The notes: generated by a model not told the origin, from the letters alone. DNA of 64,000 nt from Nonomuraea montanisoli (GCF_013363975.1 NZ_JABWGN010000013.1:214514-278513), one strand, 5' to 3'. Positions 33,290-42,649 are shown, counted from the first letter of the stretch. Numbers and translations: made by a program.

Positions 33290-35206
33290 ATGGGCCGCAG
33301 TCGCACGATCCGCGTGAAGATCATCGGCCTGCTGCTGATTCCGCTCGCCTCGATGGTGGTGCTGTGGGGGGTCATCACCGCTGTGACCGCCAGCGAGAGC
33401 CTGGAACTGCGGCAGTACAAGACGCTCTGGACCAACCTGCGCCTGCCGGCCTACCAGCTCACCACCGAGCTCCAGCGTGAGCGCCTGGCCTCGGCCCGGC
33501 TGCTGCGCGTCAAGAGCAACACCAACGAGTCCGAGCTGGTCGCGCAACGCTCGCGCACCGACGCGGCCAGGGAGCGGTTCAAGCAGCTCTCGGCCGCCTC
33601 GATGCACACCTCCGAGCGGATCCACGCCCAGGTGGACGCGGTCCTCGCCCAGCTCGGGCGGCTGGAGCCGATCCGGGGCGAGATCGACGCGGGCCTGGCC
33701 GCGCGGCTGCACGTGATCGAGACGTACAACGGGGTCACCGACTCGCTGTTCGGCCTGCACCGCAACGTCGCCTTCATCGACGACATCCCGATCTACGAGC
33801 AGTCGCGCGTGGTCGTGGACGTCTCCTACGCCCGGGAGCTGCTGACCCGGGAGCAGGCGCTGGCCGCCGGTCCGACGACGGCCCCCGAGCGGCGGCTGTT
33901 CACCCAGATCGTCGGCAACCGCCGCTTCCTGCTCGACCAGGCCCTCGGCGAGCTGGACCCGGGCCTGCGCGACACCCAGGTCTCCCTGATCACCTCACCC
34001 GCGTACCAGCGGATGCGGATCATGGAGGACCAGATCATCGCGGGCGGCGCCCCCGTGGGCTGGCTGAGCACCACCGAGGCGCTCAACAAGTCGTTCTCGG
34101 AGGCCCAGCTCCAGGCCAGCTCCCTGCTGTCCGGACGGGCCGAACCGGTCGCCGACGCGGTCCTGCAGCGGGCGTTCCTGCTGGCCGGCACCTGCTTCGT
34201 GCTGGTGATCGTGTCGATCGGGTTCTCGCTGCGGATGGGCAACCGGCTCTCGCACGAGCTGACCGGGCTGCGCCTGGCCGCCCTGGAGGTCTCCCGGGAA
34301 CGGCTGCCGCAGGTGGTGGAGAAGCTGCGCCGCGGCGAGAAGGTCGAGGTGCCCGAGCTGTCGATCACCAGCACCACGACCGAGATCGGCGACGTGGGCC
34401 AGGCGTTCTCCACGGTGCAGCAGACGGCCGTGGAGGCCGCGGTGGGCCAGGCGCAACTGCGCGACGGCGTCGGCCACGTCTTCCGCAACCTGGCCCGGCG
34501 CAGCCAGACCCTGCTCCACCGCCAGCGCATCCAGCTGGAGGACATGCAGCACCGGGCCACCGAGCCGGAGGCCCTGGACGACCTGTTCCGCCTCGACCAC
34601 CTGACCACCCGCATGCGCCGTCACGCGGAGGGCCTGATCATCCTGTCCGGCGCCACGCCGGGCCGCGGCTGGAGCAAGCCCGTGCCGCTGCTCGACGTCG
34701 TGCGCGGCGCCGCGGCGGAGGTCGAGGACTACCAGCGGGTCATCGTCGAGCCGATGCCCGGCCAGCGCCTCGCGGGCCCGGTCGTCGGCGACGTGATCCA
34801 CCTGATCGCCGAGCTCATCGAGAACGCCACCGTCTACTCCCCGCCGCACACGCCGGTCCAGGTGCGCGGCGAGGTGGCGGCCCGCGGCTTCGCCCTCGAG
34901 GTGGAGGACCGCGGTCTCGGTATCAGCCCGGAGGTCATGGCCGAGCTCAACGCGCGGCTCGCCAGCCCGCCCGAGTTCGACCTGGCCGACAGCGACCAGC
35001 TCGGCCTCTTCGTCGTTTCCCGCCTGGCTGCCAGGCATGACATCCGCGTGACGTTGCGCGGTTCACCATATGGAGGGACCACCGCCATCGTGCTGATCCC
35101 GGCAGAACACGTGAGCGACCCGCCGGCCGAGCCGGAGGAGCGCGCCACGGACAAGGAACCCGCCAAGGAAGGCGCTCGTACCATCCGGGTGGTGCAGGGT
35201 GAGTGA
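33290..35206 (+). CDS. Nitrate/nitrite-sensor-type histidine kinase-like protein (CvnA-like)
   Basis: A 638-residue membrane protein: helix 1 at ~8-28 (KIIGLLLIPLASMVVLWGVI), an extracellular ~270-residue helical NIT-like sensor, helix 2 at ~300-320 (AFLLAGTCFVLVIVSIGFSL), a HAMP-like linker, a dimerisation region (LARRSQTLLHRQRIQLEDM) and an HATPase domain (LIAELIENATVYSPP as N box, VEDRGLGISPEVM as G1). The phosphorylatable His of classical kinases is not obvious, as in conservon CvnA proteins. ATG 33290 with GGAAGAGG upstream. Its stop overlaps the DUF742 gene. Confidence 0.85.
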   Translation: MGRSRTIRVKIIGLLLIPLASMVVLWGVITAVTASESLELRQYKTLWTNLRLPAYQLTTELQRERLASARLLRVKSNTNESELVAQRSRTDAARERFKQLSAASMHTSERIHAQVDAVLAQLGRLEPIRGEIDAGLAARLHVIETYNGVTDSLFGLHRNVAFIDDIPIYEQSRVVVDVSYARELLTREQALAAGPTTAPERRLFTQIVGNRRFLLDQALGELDPGLRDTQVSLITSPAYQRMRIMEDQIIAGGAPVGWLSTTEALNKSFSEAQLQASSLLSGRAEPVADAVLQRAFLLAGTCFVLVIVSIGFSLRMGNRLSHELTGLRLAALEVSRERLPQVVEKLRRGEKVEVPELSITSTTTEIGDVGQAFSTVQQTAVEAAVGQAQLRDGVGHVFRNLARRSQTLLHRQRIQLEDMQHRATEPEALDDLFRLDHLTTRMRRHAEGLIILSGATPGRGWSKPVPLLDVVRGAAAEVEDYQRVIVEPMPGQRLAGPVVGDVIHLIAELIENATVYSPPHTPVQVRGEVAARGFALEVEDRGLGISPEVMAELNARLASPPEFDLADSDQLGLFVVSRLAARHDIRVTLRGSPYGGTTAIVLIPAEHVSDPPAEPEERATDKEPAKEGARTIRVVQGE

Positions 35207-35555
35207 CGAGCGCTGGCTGGACGAGGACGCCGGTCCGATCGTCCCGGCCTATCTGCTGACCAAGGGCCGCACGGTGCCCGCGAGCGAGGCCATCGACCTC
35301 ATCGCGGTCATCATCACGGCCGGCGGCCTGACCCCGCCCGCCGGGCTCGGGCCCGAGCATCTGATCATCATGCAGAAGTGCACCACGCCGACCCGCCTCG
35401 TGGACGTGGCGGCCGAGCTGGGCCTGCCCATCGGCGTGGTACGCGTCCTGGTGGGCGACCTGCACGCGCAGCAGCTCGTGCAGGTCGAGCACCCGCCTCC
35501 CGCCCCGGACGCCAGCGTGCTGCTGGAGGTCATCAACGGCCTGCGGGCGCTGTGA
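35199..35555 (+). CDS. DUF742 protein (CvnC-like)
   Basis: A 118-residue protein with a winged-helix-like core: VPAYLLTKGRTVP, LGPEHLIIMQKCTTPTRLVDVAAELGLPIGVVRVLVGDL. In actinomycete conservons this protein follows a roadblock protein and precedes a small GTPase. Here it overlaps the kinase by 8 bp with neither partner between or after, so the unit is incomplete. GTG 35199. Confidence 0.88.
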   Translation: MSDERWLDEDAGPIVPAYLLTKGRTVPASEAIDLIAVIITAGGLTPPAGLGPEHLIIMQKCTTPTRLVDVAAELGLPIGVVRVLVGDLHAQQLVQVEHPPPAPDASVLLEVINGLRAL

Positions 35556-36939
35556 TCCTGGTGGCCCGGCGGTTGAGCCGGCCGAACACGGCCGCGAAGA
35601 CCGCCGCCACCAGGCTCCCCGCGGCCGCGGCGGCGAACACCCACCGGTAGCCGTGCTCGCCGGGCAGCGCGCCCAGGATCGCGGCGATGACCGCGCCCGC
35701 CGTGCTGCCGCCCACGATCCGCACCAGCGCGTTGACCCCGGCCGCGGCGGCGGTCTTCGCCGGGTCCACGTGCTCCACGGCCATCGTCCCCAGAGCGGCG
35801 TACCCGACGCCGAGCCCCACGCCGAGCAGCGAGGTGGCCACGTAGACGTCCGCGGGGGCGCCGTGCCGGACGGCCATCCACAGCCCGGCCAGGGCCACGG
35901 CCGCCGATCCGAAGGCGACCATCGACGAGGCCGCGAAGCGGCGCATGAACCGGCCGGCGAACAGCGAGATCACCAGCATGAACAGCGTGCTGGGCAGCAG
36001 GTAGAGGCCGACCTGCAGGGTGGAGGCGCCGAAGCCGAAGCCGGGGGCCTGGGTGAAGCCGGAGATGCCGGTCATGCAGGTGAAGAACGCGAAGCCGAGC
36101 AGCGTGGAGGCGACCGTCGCGCCGACCGTGCCGCGCTGGGTCAGCATCGCCATGTCGACCAGCGGCTCGCGTACGCGCCGCTCGACGGCCACCCAGGTGA
36201 TCGCGGTCACCAGCGCGACGGCGAACAGCCCGAGCACCCGGGGCGAGGTCCAGCCCCACGAGCCGCCCTGGCTGATGCCGAGCAGCAGCGCGACGAGCCA
36301 GACGGCCAGCAGCACGGCGCCGAGCAGGTCGGGGCGTCCCCCGCCGGAGGGCGCCCGGTCGCGCACCAGGAGCGCCACCAGCCCGCCCGCGACCACGGCG
36401 ATCGCCCCCGTCACCCAGAACAGCACGTGGTAGTCGCCGGCCACGAGCCCGGCCAGGATCATGCCGCCCCCGCTGCCGAAGCCCATGGTGGCGCTCAGCA
36501 CGCCGATGCCGGTGGCGAGCTGCCTCGGCGGCAACGACTCGCGCACCACCCCGATCGACAGCGGCACCAGCGCGGCCACGGAGCCCTGGAGGATCCTGGC
36601 CACGATGAGCCAGGGCAGCGAGGTGGCCAGCGCTCCCAGCACCGAGCCGGCCACCAGCAGGCCGATCGCGCCGAGGATCATCGGCCGCCTGCCGTACATG
36701 TCGCCGAATCTGGACAACAGCGGCGTGGCCACCGCGCTCACCAGCAGGCTGATCGTCAAGGTCCAGCTCACGGCCCCCAGCGAGGCGTGCAGCTCGCGCT
36801 GCAGCACGGGAAGCAACGGGACGACGGCGGTGTTCTGCAGCGCCGCGATGGACGCGGCGAAGGCCAGCGAGACCACGGCGGGCCACGGGTTGCGTGCGGC
36901 GGTCTCCCCCGGGGAGGGAGGTGCGGCGAGTGTCGCCAT
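35533..36939 (-). CDS. MFS exporter, DHA2/EmrB-QacA type
   Basis: A 468-residue transporter with about 14 membrane segments. It shows motif A RFGDMYGRRPMIL and the proline/glycine-rich helix-5 motif GFGSGGGMILAGLV (motif C type, typical of drug/H+ antiporters). AAAGGAG precedes ATG 36939. It is divergent from a MarR repressor with shared operator-like repeats, a standard drug-inducible efflux pair. Substrate unknown. Confidence 0.88.
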   Translation of the reverse strand: MATLAAPPSPGETAARNPWPAVVSLAFAASIAALQNTAVVPLLPVLQRELHASLGAVSWTLTISLLVSAVATPLLSRFGDMYGRRPMILGAIGLLVAGSVLGALATSLPWLIVARILQGSVAALVPLSIGVVRESLPPRQLATGIGVLSATMGFGSGGGMILAGLVAGDYHVLFWVTGAIAVVAGGLVALLVRDRAPSGGGRPDLLGAVLLAVWLVALLLGISQGGSWGWTSPRVLGLFAVALVTAITWVAVERRVREPLVDMAMLTQRGTVGATVASTLLGFAFFTCMTGISGFTQAPGFGFGASTLQVGLYLLPSTLFMLVISLFAGRFMRRFAASSMVAFGSAAVALAGLWMAVRHGAPADVYVATSLLGVGLGVGYAALGTMAVEHVDPAKTAAAAGVNALVRIVGGSTAGAVIAAILGALPGEHGYRWVFAAAAAGSLVAAVFAAVFGRLNRRATRITAPAGR

Positions 36940-36955
36940 GACAGCTCCTTTGGAT

Positions 36956-37008
36956 AACTTAGGTAAGTAACCGAGGAGCGATCATACATACGTAAGTTAG
37001 GTAAGTAA
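36956..37008. promoter_or_regulatory. MarR operator repeats between the exporter and regulator genes
   Basis: TTAGGTAAGTAA occurs twice as a direct repeat (36959-36970 and 36997-37008), 38 bp apart. The first copy lies in a small palindrome, ACTTA-GG-TAAGT. The second abuts the marR ATG, so binding would block its translation start as well as transcription. Confidence 0.6.
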
Positions 37009-37009
37009 A

Positions 37010-37498
37010 ATGTCGGAAGACACAGACCTGCACACGACCGTGGCGTCGTTCCGGCGGCTGGTGACCTCGCTCAACCGCGCCAAGACGCACGAGCGGCTGA
37101 CCGCGGCCGCCGGCGTGCGGCTGGACCGGCCGGACGTGCACGTCCTCGCCTACCTGCTGGACGCGGGCGAGCCGCGCCGGATCGGCGCGATCGCCGAGGG
37201 GCTCCAGGTGGAGAGCCCGCACGTGACGCGGCACGTGTCCGCGCTGGAGAAGCGCGGGCTGCTGGAGCGGGTGCGCGACCCCGACGACGGCCGGGCCTGG
37301 CGCATCGCGCTCACGCCCGCCGGGACCAAGGCCGCGGAGAGCTGCCGCCAGGTCACCCTGGACTGGTTCACCGGCGCGCTCGCCGACTGGCCGGAGGACG
37401 ACCGCGCCGAGCTGGCGCGGCTGATCTCCCGGCTCTCGGAGGACATGTACGTGCGGCTGCGCGACGAGGAGCCCGCCACGCCCGCGACCCGGCGGTAG
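37010..37498 (+). CDS. MarR-family repressor
   Basis: A 162-residue winged-helix protein: RPDVHVLAYLLDAGEPRRIGAIAEGLQVESPHVTRHVSALEKRGLLERV is the HTH and RDPDDGRAWRIALTPAG the wing. It probably represses itself and the divergent MFS exporter through the TTAGGTAAGTAA repeats, released by a drug-like ligand. The last codon and stop fall in an 8-bp tandem repeat. Confidence 0.9.
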   Translation: MSEDTDLHTTVASFRRLVTSLNRAKTHERLTAAAGVRLDRPDVHVLAYLLDAGEPRRIGAIAEGLQVESPHVTRHVSALEKRGLLERVRDPDDGRAWRIALTPAGTKAAESCRQVTLDWFTGALADWPEDDRAELARLISRLSEDMYVRLRDEEPATPATRR

Positions 37499-37538
37499 GG
37501 CGGTAGGGCGGTAGGGCGGTAGGGCGGTAGGGCGGAGG
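37491..37538. repeat. 8-bp tandem repeat (GGCGGTAG)n at the marR 3' end
   Basis: Five perfect copies of GGCGGTAG run from 37491 to 37530, then a sixth, GGCGGAGG. Each copy holds a TAG; the first ends the marR frame. It fills the whole gap to the convergent dppF stop at 37541 and is a likely slippage site. Confidence 0.95.
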
Positions 37539-37540
37539 GG

Positions 37541-38425
37541 TCAGGCGAGCAGCTCCTCGGCGCGGTGACAGGCCGCCCGCCGCCCCTCCCCCACCTCCCG
37601 CGGCTCGGGCGCCCGCTCGCAGGCGGCCACGGCGAGCGGGCAGCGCAGCCGGAACGGGCACCCGGTCGCGGCCGGTCGCGCCTCGGTGCGCCCCCGCGCG
37701 GGCGGCGGCTCGCCGCCGAGCCTCGGCACGGCGTCGCGCAGGGCCAGCGTGTACGGGTGGGCGGGCCGGGCCAGCAGCTCGGCCGTGGGCCCCGACTCGA
37801 CGACCCGGCCCGCGAACAGCACGTGCGCGGTGCGGCAGAGCCGGGCCACCACGGCGAGGTTGTGCGTGATGAGCAGCCGCTCGGTGCCGAGCCCGGCGAG
37901 CAGGTCGAGGATTCGTGCCTGCACGGTCACGTCGAGGGCGCTGGTGGGCTCGTCGAGGATGAGCAGGCGGGGCGAGACGGCCAGGGCCCGGGCGATCACC
38001 ACCCGCTGGCGCTGGCCGCCGGAGAGCTGGTGCGGCCGGCGGCCGGCCAGCTCGGCGGGCAGCCCGACCTTCTCCAGCAGGGCGGGCACGCGGTCGCGCT
38101 CCTTGCGGGGCAGCGCCTCGGCGACCGAGGCGCCGGCGCTCATGCGCGGGTCGAGGGCCTCGGCCTGGAACACCGGCTGGACGTCCCGCCTGAAGCTCCT
38201 CATATCCGCTTTTTTCAGGTTTTGGTCGCCGTACCAGATGTCTCCGGACATCGGGCGGAGGAGGCCCAGGAACGCGCGGGCCAGCGTCGTCTTGCCCGAC
38301 CCGCTCTCCCCGATCAGCCCCACCCCGCCCTCGGTGACGTCCAGGCTGACGTCATGGACGACGGCCGTGCGGCCGTACCCGAGCGTGACCCGCTCGGCCC
38401 GCAGCACCGGCGCCGGAACGGTCAT
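37541..38425 (-). CDS. Oligopeptide/dipeptide ABC ATPase (DppF/OppF type)
   Basis: A 294-residue ATPase: Walker A GESGSGKTT (~40), signature LSGGQRQRV (~150) and Walker B LLILDEPTSALD. The C-terminal extension has the Cys-containing CPFRLRCPLAVAAC segment usual for Opp/Dpp ATPases (iron-sulfur-type Cys cluster). It starts in the stop of the DppD gene (ATGA) and is the last gene of the seven-gene operon. Confidence 0.9.
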   Translation of the reverse strand: MTVPAPVLRAERVTLGYGRTAVVHDVSLDVTEGGVGLIGESGSGKTTLARAFLGLLRPMSGDIWYGDQNLKKADMRSFRRDVQPVFQAEALDPRMSAGASVAEALPRKERDRVPALLEKVGLPAELAGRRPHQLSGGQRQRVVIARALAVSPRLLILDEPTSALDVTVQARILDLLAGLGTERLLITHNLAVVARLCRTAHVLFAGRVVESGPTAELLARPAHPYTLALRDAVPRLGGEPPPARGRTEARPAATGCPFRLRCPLAVAACERAPEPREVGEGRRAACHRAEELLA

Positions 38426-39159
38426 GGCAGCGCCTCCAGCAGCTCGCGCGTGTACGGATGCGAGGGCTCGGCCAGCACCCGGGCCGCCGCGCCGCTCTCC
38501 ACCACCTCGCCGTCCTTCATGACCAGCACCCGGTCGGCGATCGTGGAGACCAGGGCCAGGTCGTGGGAGACCAGCAGCAGCGCCAGCCCGCGCTCCTCGC
38601 GCAGCCGCCGCAGCACGCCGACCACCTCCGCCTGCACGGTCACGTCGAGCGCGCTGGTCGGCTCGTCGGCCAGCACCGCCTCCGCCCCCAGCGCCAGCGC
38701 CAGCGCGATCGCGAACCGCTGCGCCTGACCGCCCGACACCTCGTGCGGGTAACGGCGCAGGATCGCCGGGTCCAGCAGCACGGCCTCCACGGCCTCGGCC
38801 ATGGCCCGCTCGCCCGCGTCCACGCCGTGCAGGTCCAGCGCGCGCCGCATGAGGACGCCCAGGCGCGTGGTGGGGCTGAGCGCGGCCTGCGGCGACTGCA
38901 TGACGAGCGCCACCCGGGCGCCCCGGATCTCCCGCAGCCGGCGCTCCGGTGCGGTGAGCACGTCCACCCCGCAGACCCGGACGTGCCCGGACACCTCGGC
39001 GCCCTCGGTCAGCCCGAGCAGCGCCATCAGCGTCGTGGACTTGCCGGACCCGCTCTCCCCCACCACGGCCACGCACTCCCCCGCGCCCACGTCCAGCTCG
39101 GGCACGTGGGCGACGGTGCGCGTGCCGTACCTGACCCGCAGGTCCCGCACCTCGATCAT
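38422..39159 (-). CDS. Oligopeptide/dipeptide ABC ATPase (DppD type)
   Basis: A 245-residue ATPase with Walker A GESGSGKST, Q-loop VMQSPQAALSP, signature VSGGQAQRF (one change from LSGGQ) and Walker B AVLADEPTSALD. It is shorter than usual (~320), lacking the C-terminal Cys-rich extension. ATG 39159 overlaps the permease stop. It pairs with DppF to power the importer. Confidence 0.9.
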   Translation of the reverse strand: MIEVRDLRVRYGTRTVAHVPELDVGAGECVAVVGESGSGKSTTLMALLGLTEGAEVSGHVRVCGVDVLTAPERRLREIRGARVALVMQSPQAALSPTTRLGVLMRRALDLHGVDAGERAMAEAVEAVLLDPAILRRYPHEVSGGQAQRFAIALALALGAEAVLADEPTSALDVTVQAEVVGVLRRLREERGLALLLVSHDLALVSTIADRVLVMKDGEVVESGAAARVLAEPSHPYTRELLEALP

Positions 39160-40007
39160 CGGATCACCCTTCGCGGGTCCAGGGCCGCGCGCAGCCCCTC
39201 GCCCAGCAGGTTGAAGGCGAACGCCGTCACGAGGATCGCCAGGCCCGGGAACGTGACGACCCACCAGTTGGTGGTGAAGTACGTCTGGCTCTGCTGCACC
39301 ATCAGCCCCCACTCGGCCACCGGCTCCCGCGCCCCCAGCCCCAGGTAGGACAGGGCCGCGGCGGTGAGGATGACGCCGCCCGCGTCCAGCGAGACCTGGA
39401 CCAGGACGGGGGTGAGGGAGTTCGGCAGCACGTGCCGCAGCACGACGAGCGGCGCGGGCACGCCCAGGCACCGGGCGGCGTCCACGTACGGGCGGGTGGC
39501 GACCGAGGCGGCGACGGAGGCGGCCAGCCGCGCGTACCAGGGCCACCAGGTGGCGGCGATGGCCACGATCGCCGTGGTGACGCTCGGCCCGAGCACGACC
39601 GCCAGGGCCAGCGACAGCAGCAGCGCCGGGAAGGCGAGGAACACGTCCGTGACCCGCATGATCACGTCCCTGACCGGGCCGCCCGCGTACCCGGCCACGA
39701 CGCCGAGCGTCACCCCGACCACCGCCGAGACGGTCAGCACGGCGACGACGATGGTCAGCGACGTCCGCCCGCCGTACAGGATCTGGGTGAGCACGTCCCG
39801 GCCGGCGAAGTCGGTGCCGAACCAGTGGGCGCCGCTCGGCGGATCGAGGCTGTGCAGGGGGTCCGGCGTGTTCTCCTCGTACGGGGCCAGCCACGGCGCG
39901 AGCACGGCCGACAGCGCCACGAGCACGATGAGCACGCCGCCCAGCACCGCCAGCCGGTCCACCCGCCCCGGCCGCCGCACCGGCTTCGTCAGGGACAGGA
40001 CGCTCAC
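39156..40007 (-). CDS. Oligopeptide/dipeptide ABC permease (DppC type)
   Basis: A 283-residue membrane protein; N-terminal helix LAVLGGVLIVLVALSAVLAP, the DPLHSLDPPSGAHWFGTDFAGRDVL segment typical of DppC, and EAA loop YVDAARCLGVPAPLVVLRHVLPN. GTG 40007 overlaps the DppB stop. Confidence 0.92.
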   Translation of the reverse strand: MSVLSLTKPVRRPGRVDRLAVLGGVLIVLVALSAVLAPWLAPYEENTPDPLHSLDPPSGAHWFGTDFAGRDVLTQILYGGRTSLTIVVAVLTVSAVVGVTLGVVAGYAGGPVRDVIMRVTDVFLAFPALLLSLALAVVLGPSVTTAIVAIAATWWPWYARLAASVAASVATRPYVDAARCLGVPAPLVVLRHVLPNSLTPVLVQVSLDAGGVILTAAALSYLGLGAREPVAEWGLMVQQSQTYFTTNWWVVTFPGLAILVTAFAFNLLGEGLRAALDPRRVIR

Positions 40008-41020
40008 CGCTGCCTCGCCCTCGGGTCCACCACGCCCTGGAGGAGGTCCACGACGAGGTTGGCCAGCACGTACACCAGCGCGACGAGCAGCGTGACCCCC
40101 GCGATGGCCGGGACGTCCGAGTCGCCGATCGCGTCCACGGCGTAGCGGCCGAGCCCCGGCCAGTTGAACACCGCCTCCACGAGGAACCCGTTGACGATCG
40201 CGTACGCGAAGACCAGCGCGATCAGCGACAGCAGCGGGTTGAGCGCGGGCCGCAGCGCGAACCGGACCAGGATGGACGTCTCGCCGAAGCCCAGCGCCCG
40301 CTCCAGCCGGATGTGGTCCTGGCCGGCCTCCTCGATCAGCGCGGCCCGCGTCATCTGGGCGATCACGCCCGTCGGATAGGCGGCCACGACGATCGCGGGC
40401 AGCACCAGGTGCTGCAGGGTGCTGGTGAGGATGGGCCAGTTGCCGGTGATGAGCGCGTCCACGAGCGTGATGTTCGTCCAGAGGGTGAGCGGGCTGGTGG
40501 TGTCCAGCGCAACGTCGTACTCGCCGGCGACCGGGAGCCAGTCGAGGGTGCCGGCGAAGACCGTCTGCAGCGCCAGCGCGAGCCAGAACACCGGCACCGA
40601 GACCGCCAGCATGCCGCCCACCCGCACCCCGACGTCGGGCAGCCGGGTCCGGTGGCGGGCGGCGAGCACCCCCGCCGGGATCCCGGCGAGCACGGCGAGC
40701 AGCAGCGCCGTCCCGACCAGCTCCAGCGAGGCCGGGAACGCCACGTACAGGTCGGACAGCACCGGCCGGCGCGTCCGCAGGCTGGTGCCCCAGTCACCCG
40801 CCGCCAGGTCCCTGACGTAGTTCCAGAGCTGCGCCGGCAGCGGGTCGTCGAGGCCGAAGCGCGCCCGCGCCTCGGCGAGCTGCTGCGGCGTCGCCTTCGG
40901 CCCGGCGAACGCCACCGCGGGGTCGCCCGGCAGCAGCCGCGTCACGACGAAGGTGAGCACGACCACGCCGGCCACGACCAGGAACGCCTGGCCGAGCCGG
41001 CGGGCCACGTAGCGCGGCAC
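40004..41020 (-). CDS. Oligopeptide/dipeptide ABC permease (DppB type)
   Basis: A 338-residue membrane protein with DppB features: YVARRLGQAFLVVAGVVVLTFVVTRLLPGDP at the start and EAA loop DHIRLERALGFGETSILVRFALRPAL. GTG 41020 is 3 nt after the binding-protein stop. Confidence 0.92.
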   Translation of the reverse strand: MPRYVARRLGQAFLVVAGVVVLTFVVTRLLPGDPAVAFAGPKATPQQLAEARARFGLDDPLPAQLWNYVRDLAAGDWGTSLRTRRPVLSDLYVAFPASLELVGTALLLAVLAGIPAGVLAARHRTRLPDVGVRVGGMLAVSVPVFWLALALQTVFAGTLDWLPVAGEYDVALDTTSPLTLWTNITLVDALITGNWPILTSTLQHLVLPAIVVAAYPTGVIAQMTRAALIEEAGQDHIRLERALGFGETSILVRFALRPALNPLLSLIALVFAYAIVNGFLVEAVFNWPGLGRYAVDAIGDSDVPAIAGVTLLVALVYVLANLVVDLLQGVVDPRARQR

Positions 41021-41023
41021 GGG

Positions 41024-42649
41024 TCAGCCGGCGGGCTTGAGGTCGTAGAAGAAGACCACGTTCGGGTAGGCCGGGTTGTCCGTGTAGCCCTGCACGGTGG
41101 CCGACAGCGCGCGCTGGTAGGTCTGCACGTACGGCGCCGCCACCGCGGCCTGCTCCTGGACGATCTTCTTCTGCAGGTCGGCGTACGCCTGGTCGGCGGC
41201 CAGCGCGTCGGTGGCCGAGAGCTGCGGCAGCGCGTCGATGGCCTTGTCGATCTCCGCGTTCTTCAGGTACGACAGGTTGAACTGCGGCTTGTCGGCGCTC
41301 TTGAACACGTTGAGGAACCACGAGTACGCGTCGGGGTAGTCCGGGTACCAGTACATGACGAACAGGTCCTGGCCCTTCTTCTTGCCGAGGTCCCACTGGG
41401 CGTTCCAGGCCATCGGCTTGGCCTGGAGGGTGACGTTGAGCTTCTTGAGCGTGGAGCTGAGCAGCGTGACCAGCAGCTTCTGGTCCTCGTCGCCCTGCGC
41501 GTACGTCATCGTGAGCTTGAGCTCCTCCAGGTCCTGCCCGTAGCCCGCGGCGTTGAGCAGCTCCTGCGCCCGGGCCAGGTCCTGCTTGGGCTCCATGCCC
41601 TGGACGTGGCCGAGCAGGCCCTCGGGCACCAGGCCCGACGCCTTCGTGCCGGCGCCCTTGAGCGCGGCCACCAGGCCGTCGTAGTCGATCGCGAGCTGGA
41701 GCGCCTGCCGGACCTTGACATCCTTGGCAGGGCCGGTCGCGGTGTTGAAGAGCACGAGCAGGTTCTGGAACGACGGCTTCTGCGAGGTCTGCACGCCCTC
41801 GGTCGTGCCGGCCTGCGCGAAGAGCTGCGGGTTGAGCCGCGGGACGAAGTTCACCTCACCCTTCTGCAGGAGCTGCCACGCCGTGGTGATCTCCGGGGTG
41901 ACGCGGAAGGCGACCTTCCGGTACTGGTCGGGCTTCCAGCCGCCCCAGTAGCCGTCGAACGCCTTGAGCGTGAGCTCGGTCTCCTTGCCCTTCTGCCAGG
42001 TGTCGATCGTGTACGGGCCGGTCCCGGCGTCGGTCTCGCCGTCCTTGAGCTTGTCCGCGGCGGCCGTGTCGTAGATGTAGGCGGCGTAACCGGAGGAGGC
42101 GACGAGGTCGAGCGGGGCGGCGTACTTGAGCGTGAACTTCAGCGTCGAGGCGTCCACCGCCTCGATCGTCCTGACCGCGCCCCAGATGTAGGCCGCGCCG
42201 GCGTTGATCTTCATGGTGCGCTCGATGGCCTTCTTGGCCGCCTCGGCGTCGAGGGGCGCGCCGGTGTGGAACTTCACGCCCTGCCGCAGCTTGAACGTCC
42301 ACTCCTTGCCGCCGTCCCCCGACGTCCACTCCGTGGCCAGGCGCGGCACCGGCTTGCGGGCCTCGGCGTCGTAGCGGGTCAGGCCCTCGTAGATGTTGGA
42401 CATGGCGATGATCTCGTTGGAGTACGAGCTCGCCGGGTCCCAGTCGGTGACCACGTCCAGGTTGGGGGCGTAGACGAACGTGGCGTCGTTCGCCTCGGCG
42501 GCCGGCGACCCGGCGGCGCCGGTGCTGGTACCGGTGCTCGGCTGCGGGGTCCGGCCCGCGCCGCGCACCTGGCCGCCCGCGCACGCGGACGCTGTCATGG
42601 CGACGACGCCGGCGACTCCGGCGACGAGCAGACGCTTGTGCCAGCGCAT
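41024..42649 (-). CDS. Oligopeptide-type ABC binding lipoprotein (family 5)
   Basis: A 541-residue binding protein with lipobox SAC (Cys23 in MTASACAGG). WDPASSYSNEIIAMSNIYEGL, KLRQGVKFHTGAPLDAEAAKK and DAYSWFLNVFKSADKPQFNL match the protein at 31546-33126 almost segment by segment. It is encoded between the hydantoinase-like enzyme and DppB and is therefore the receptor for the transporter; the ligand may be a hydantoin-like or small peptide compound, inferred from the enzymes. Confidence 0.9.
   Translation of the reverse strand: MRWHKRLLVAGVAGVVAMTASACAGGQVRGAGRTPQPSTGTSTGAAGSPAAEANDATFVYAPNLDVVTDWDPASSYSNEIIAMSNIYEGLTRYDAEARKPVPRLATEWTSGDGGKEWTFKLRQGVKFHTGAPLDAEAAKKAIERTMKINAGAAYIWGAVRTIEAVDASTLKFTLKYAAPLDLVASSGYAAYIYDTAAADKLKDGETDAGTGPYTIDTWQKGKETELTLKAFDGYWGGWKPDQYRKVAFRVTPEITTAWQLLQKGEVNFVPRLNPQLFAQAGTTEGVQTSQKPSFQNLLVLFNTATGPAKDVKVRQALQLAIDYDGLVAALKGAGTKASGLVPEGLLGHVQGMEPKQDLARAQELLNAAGYGQDLEELKLTMTYAQGDEDQKLLVTLLSSTLKKLNVTLQAKPMAWNAQWDLGKKKGQDLFVMYWYPDYPDAYSWFLNVFKSADKPQFNLSYLKNAEIDKAIDALPQLSATDALAADQAYADLQKKIVQEQAAVAAPYVQTYQRALSATVQGYTDNPAYPNVVFFYDLKPAG

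Noticed and set aside
37491..37538. CRISPR or operator array
   Set aside because: Perfect 8-bp tandem copies without spacing; simple-sequence repeat.
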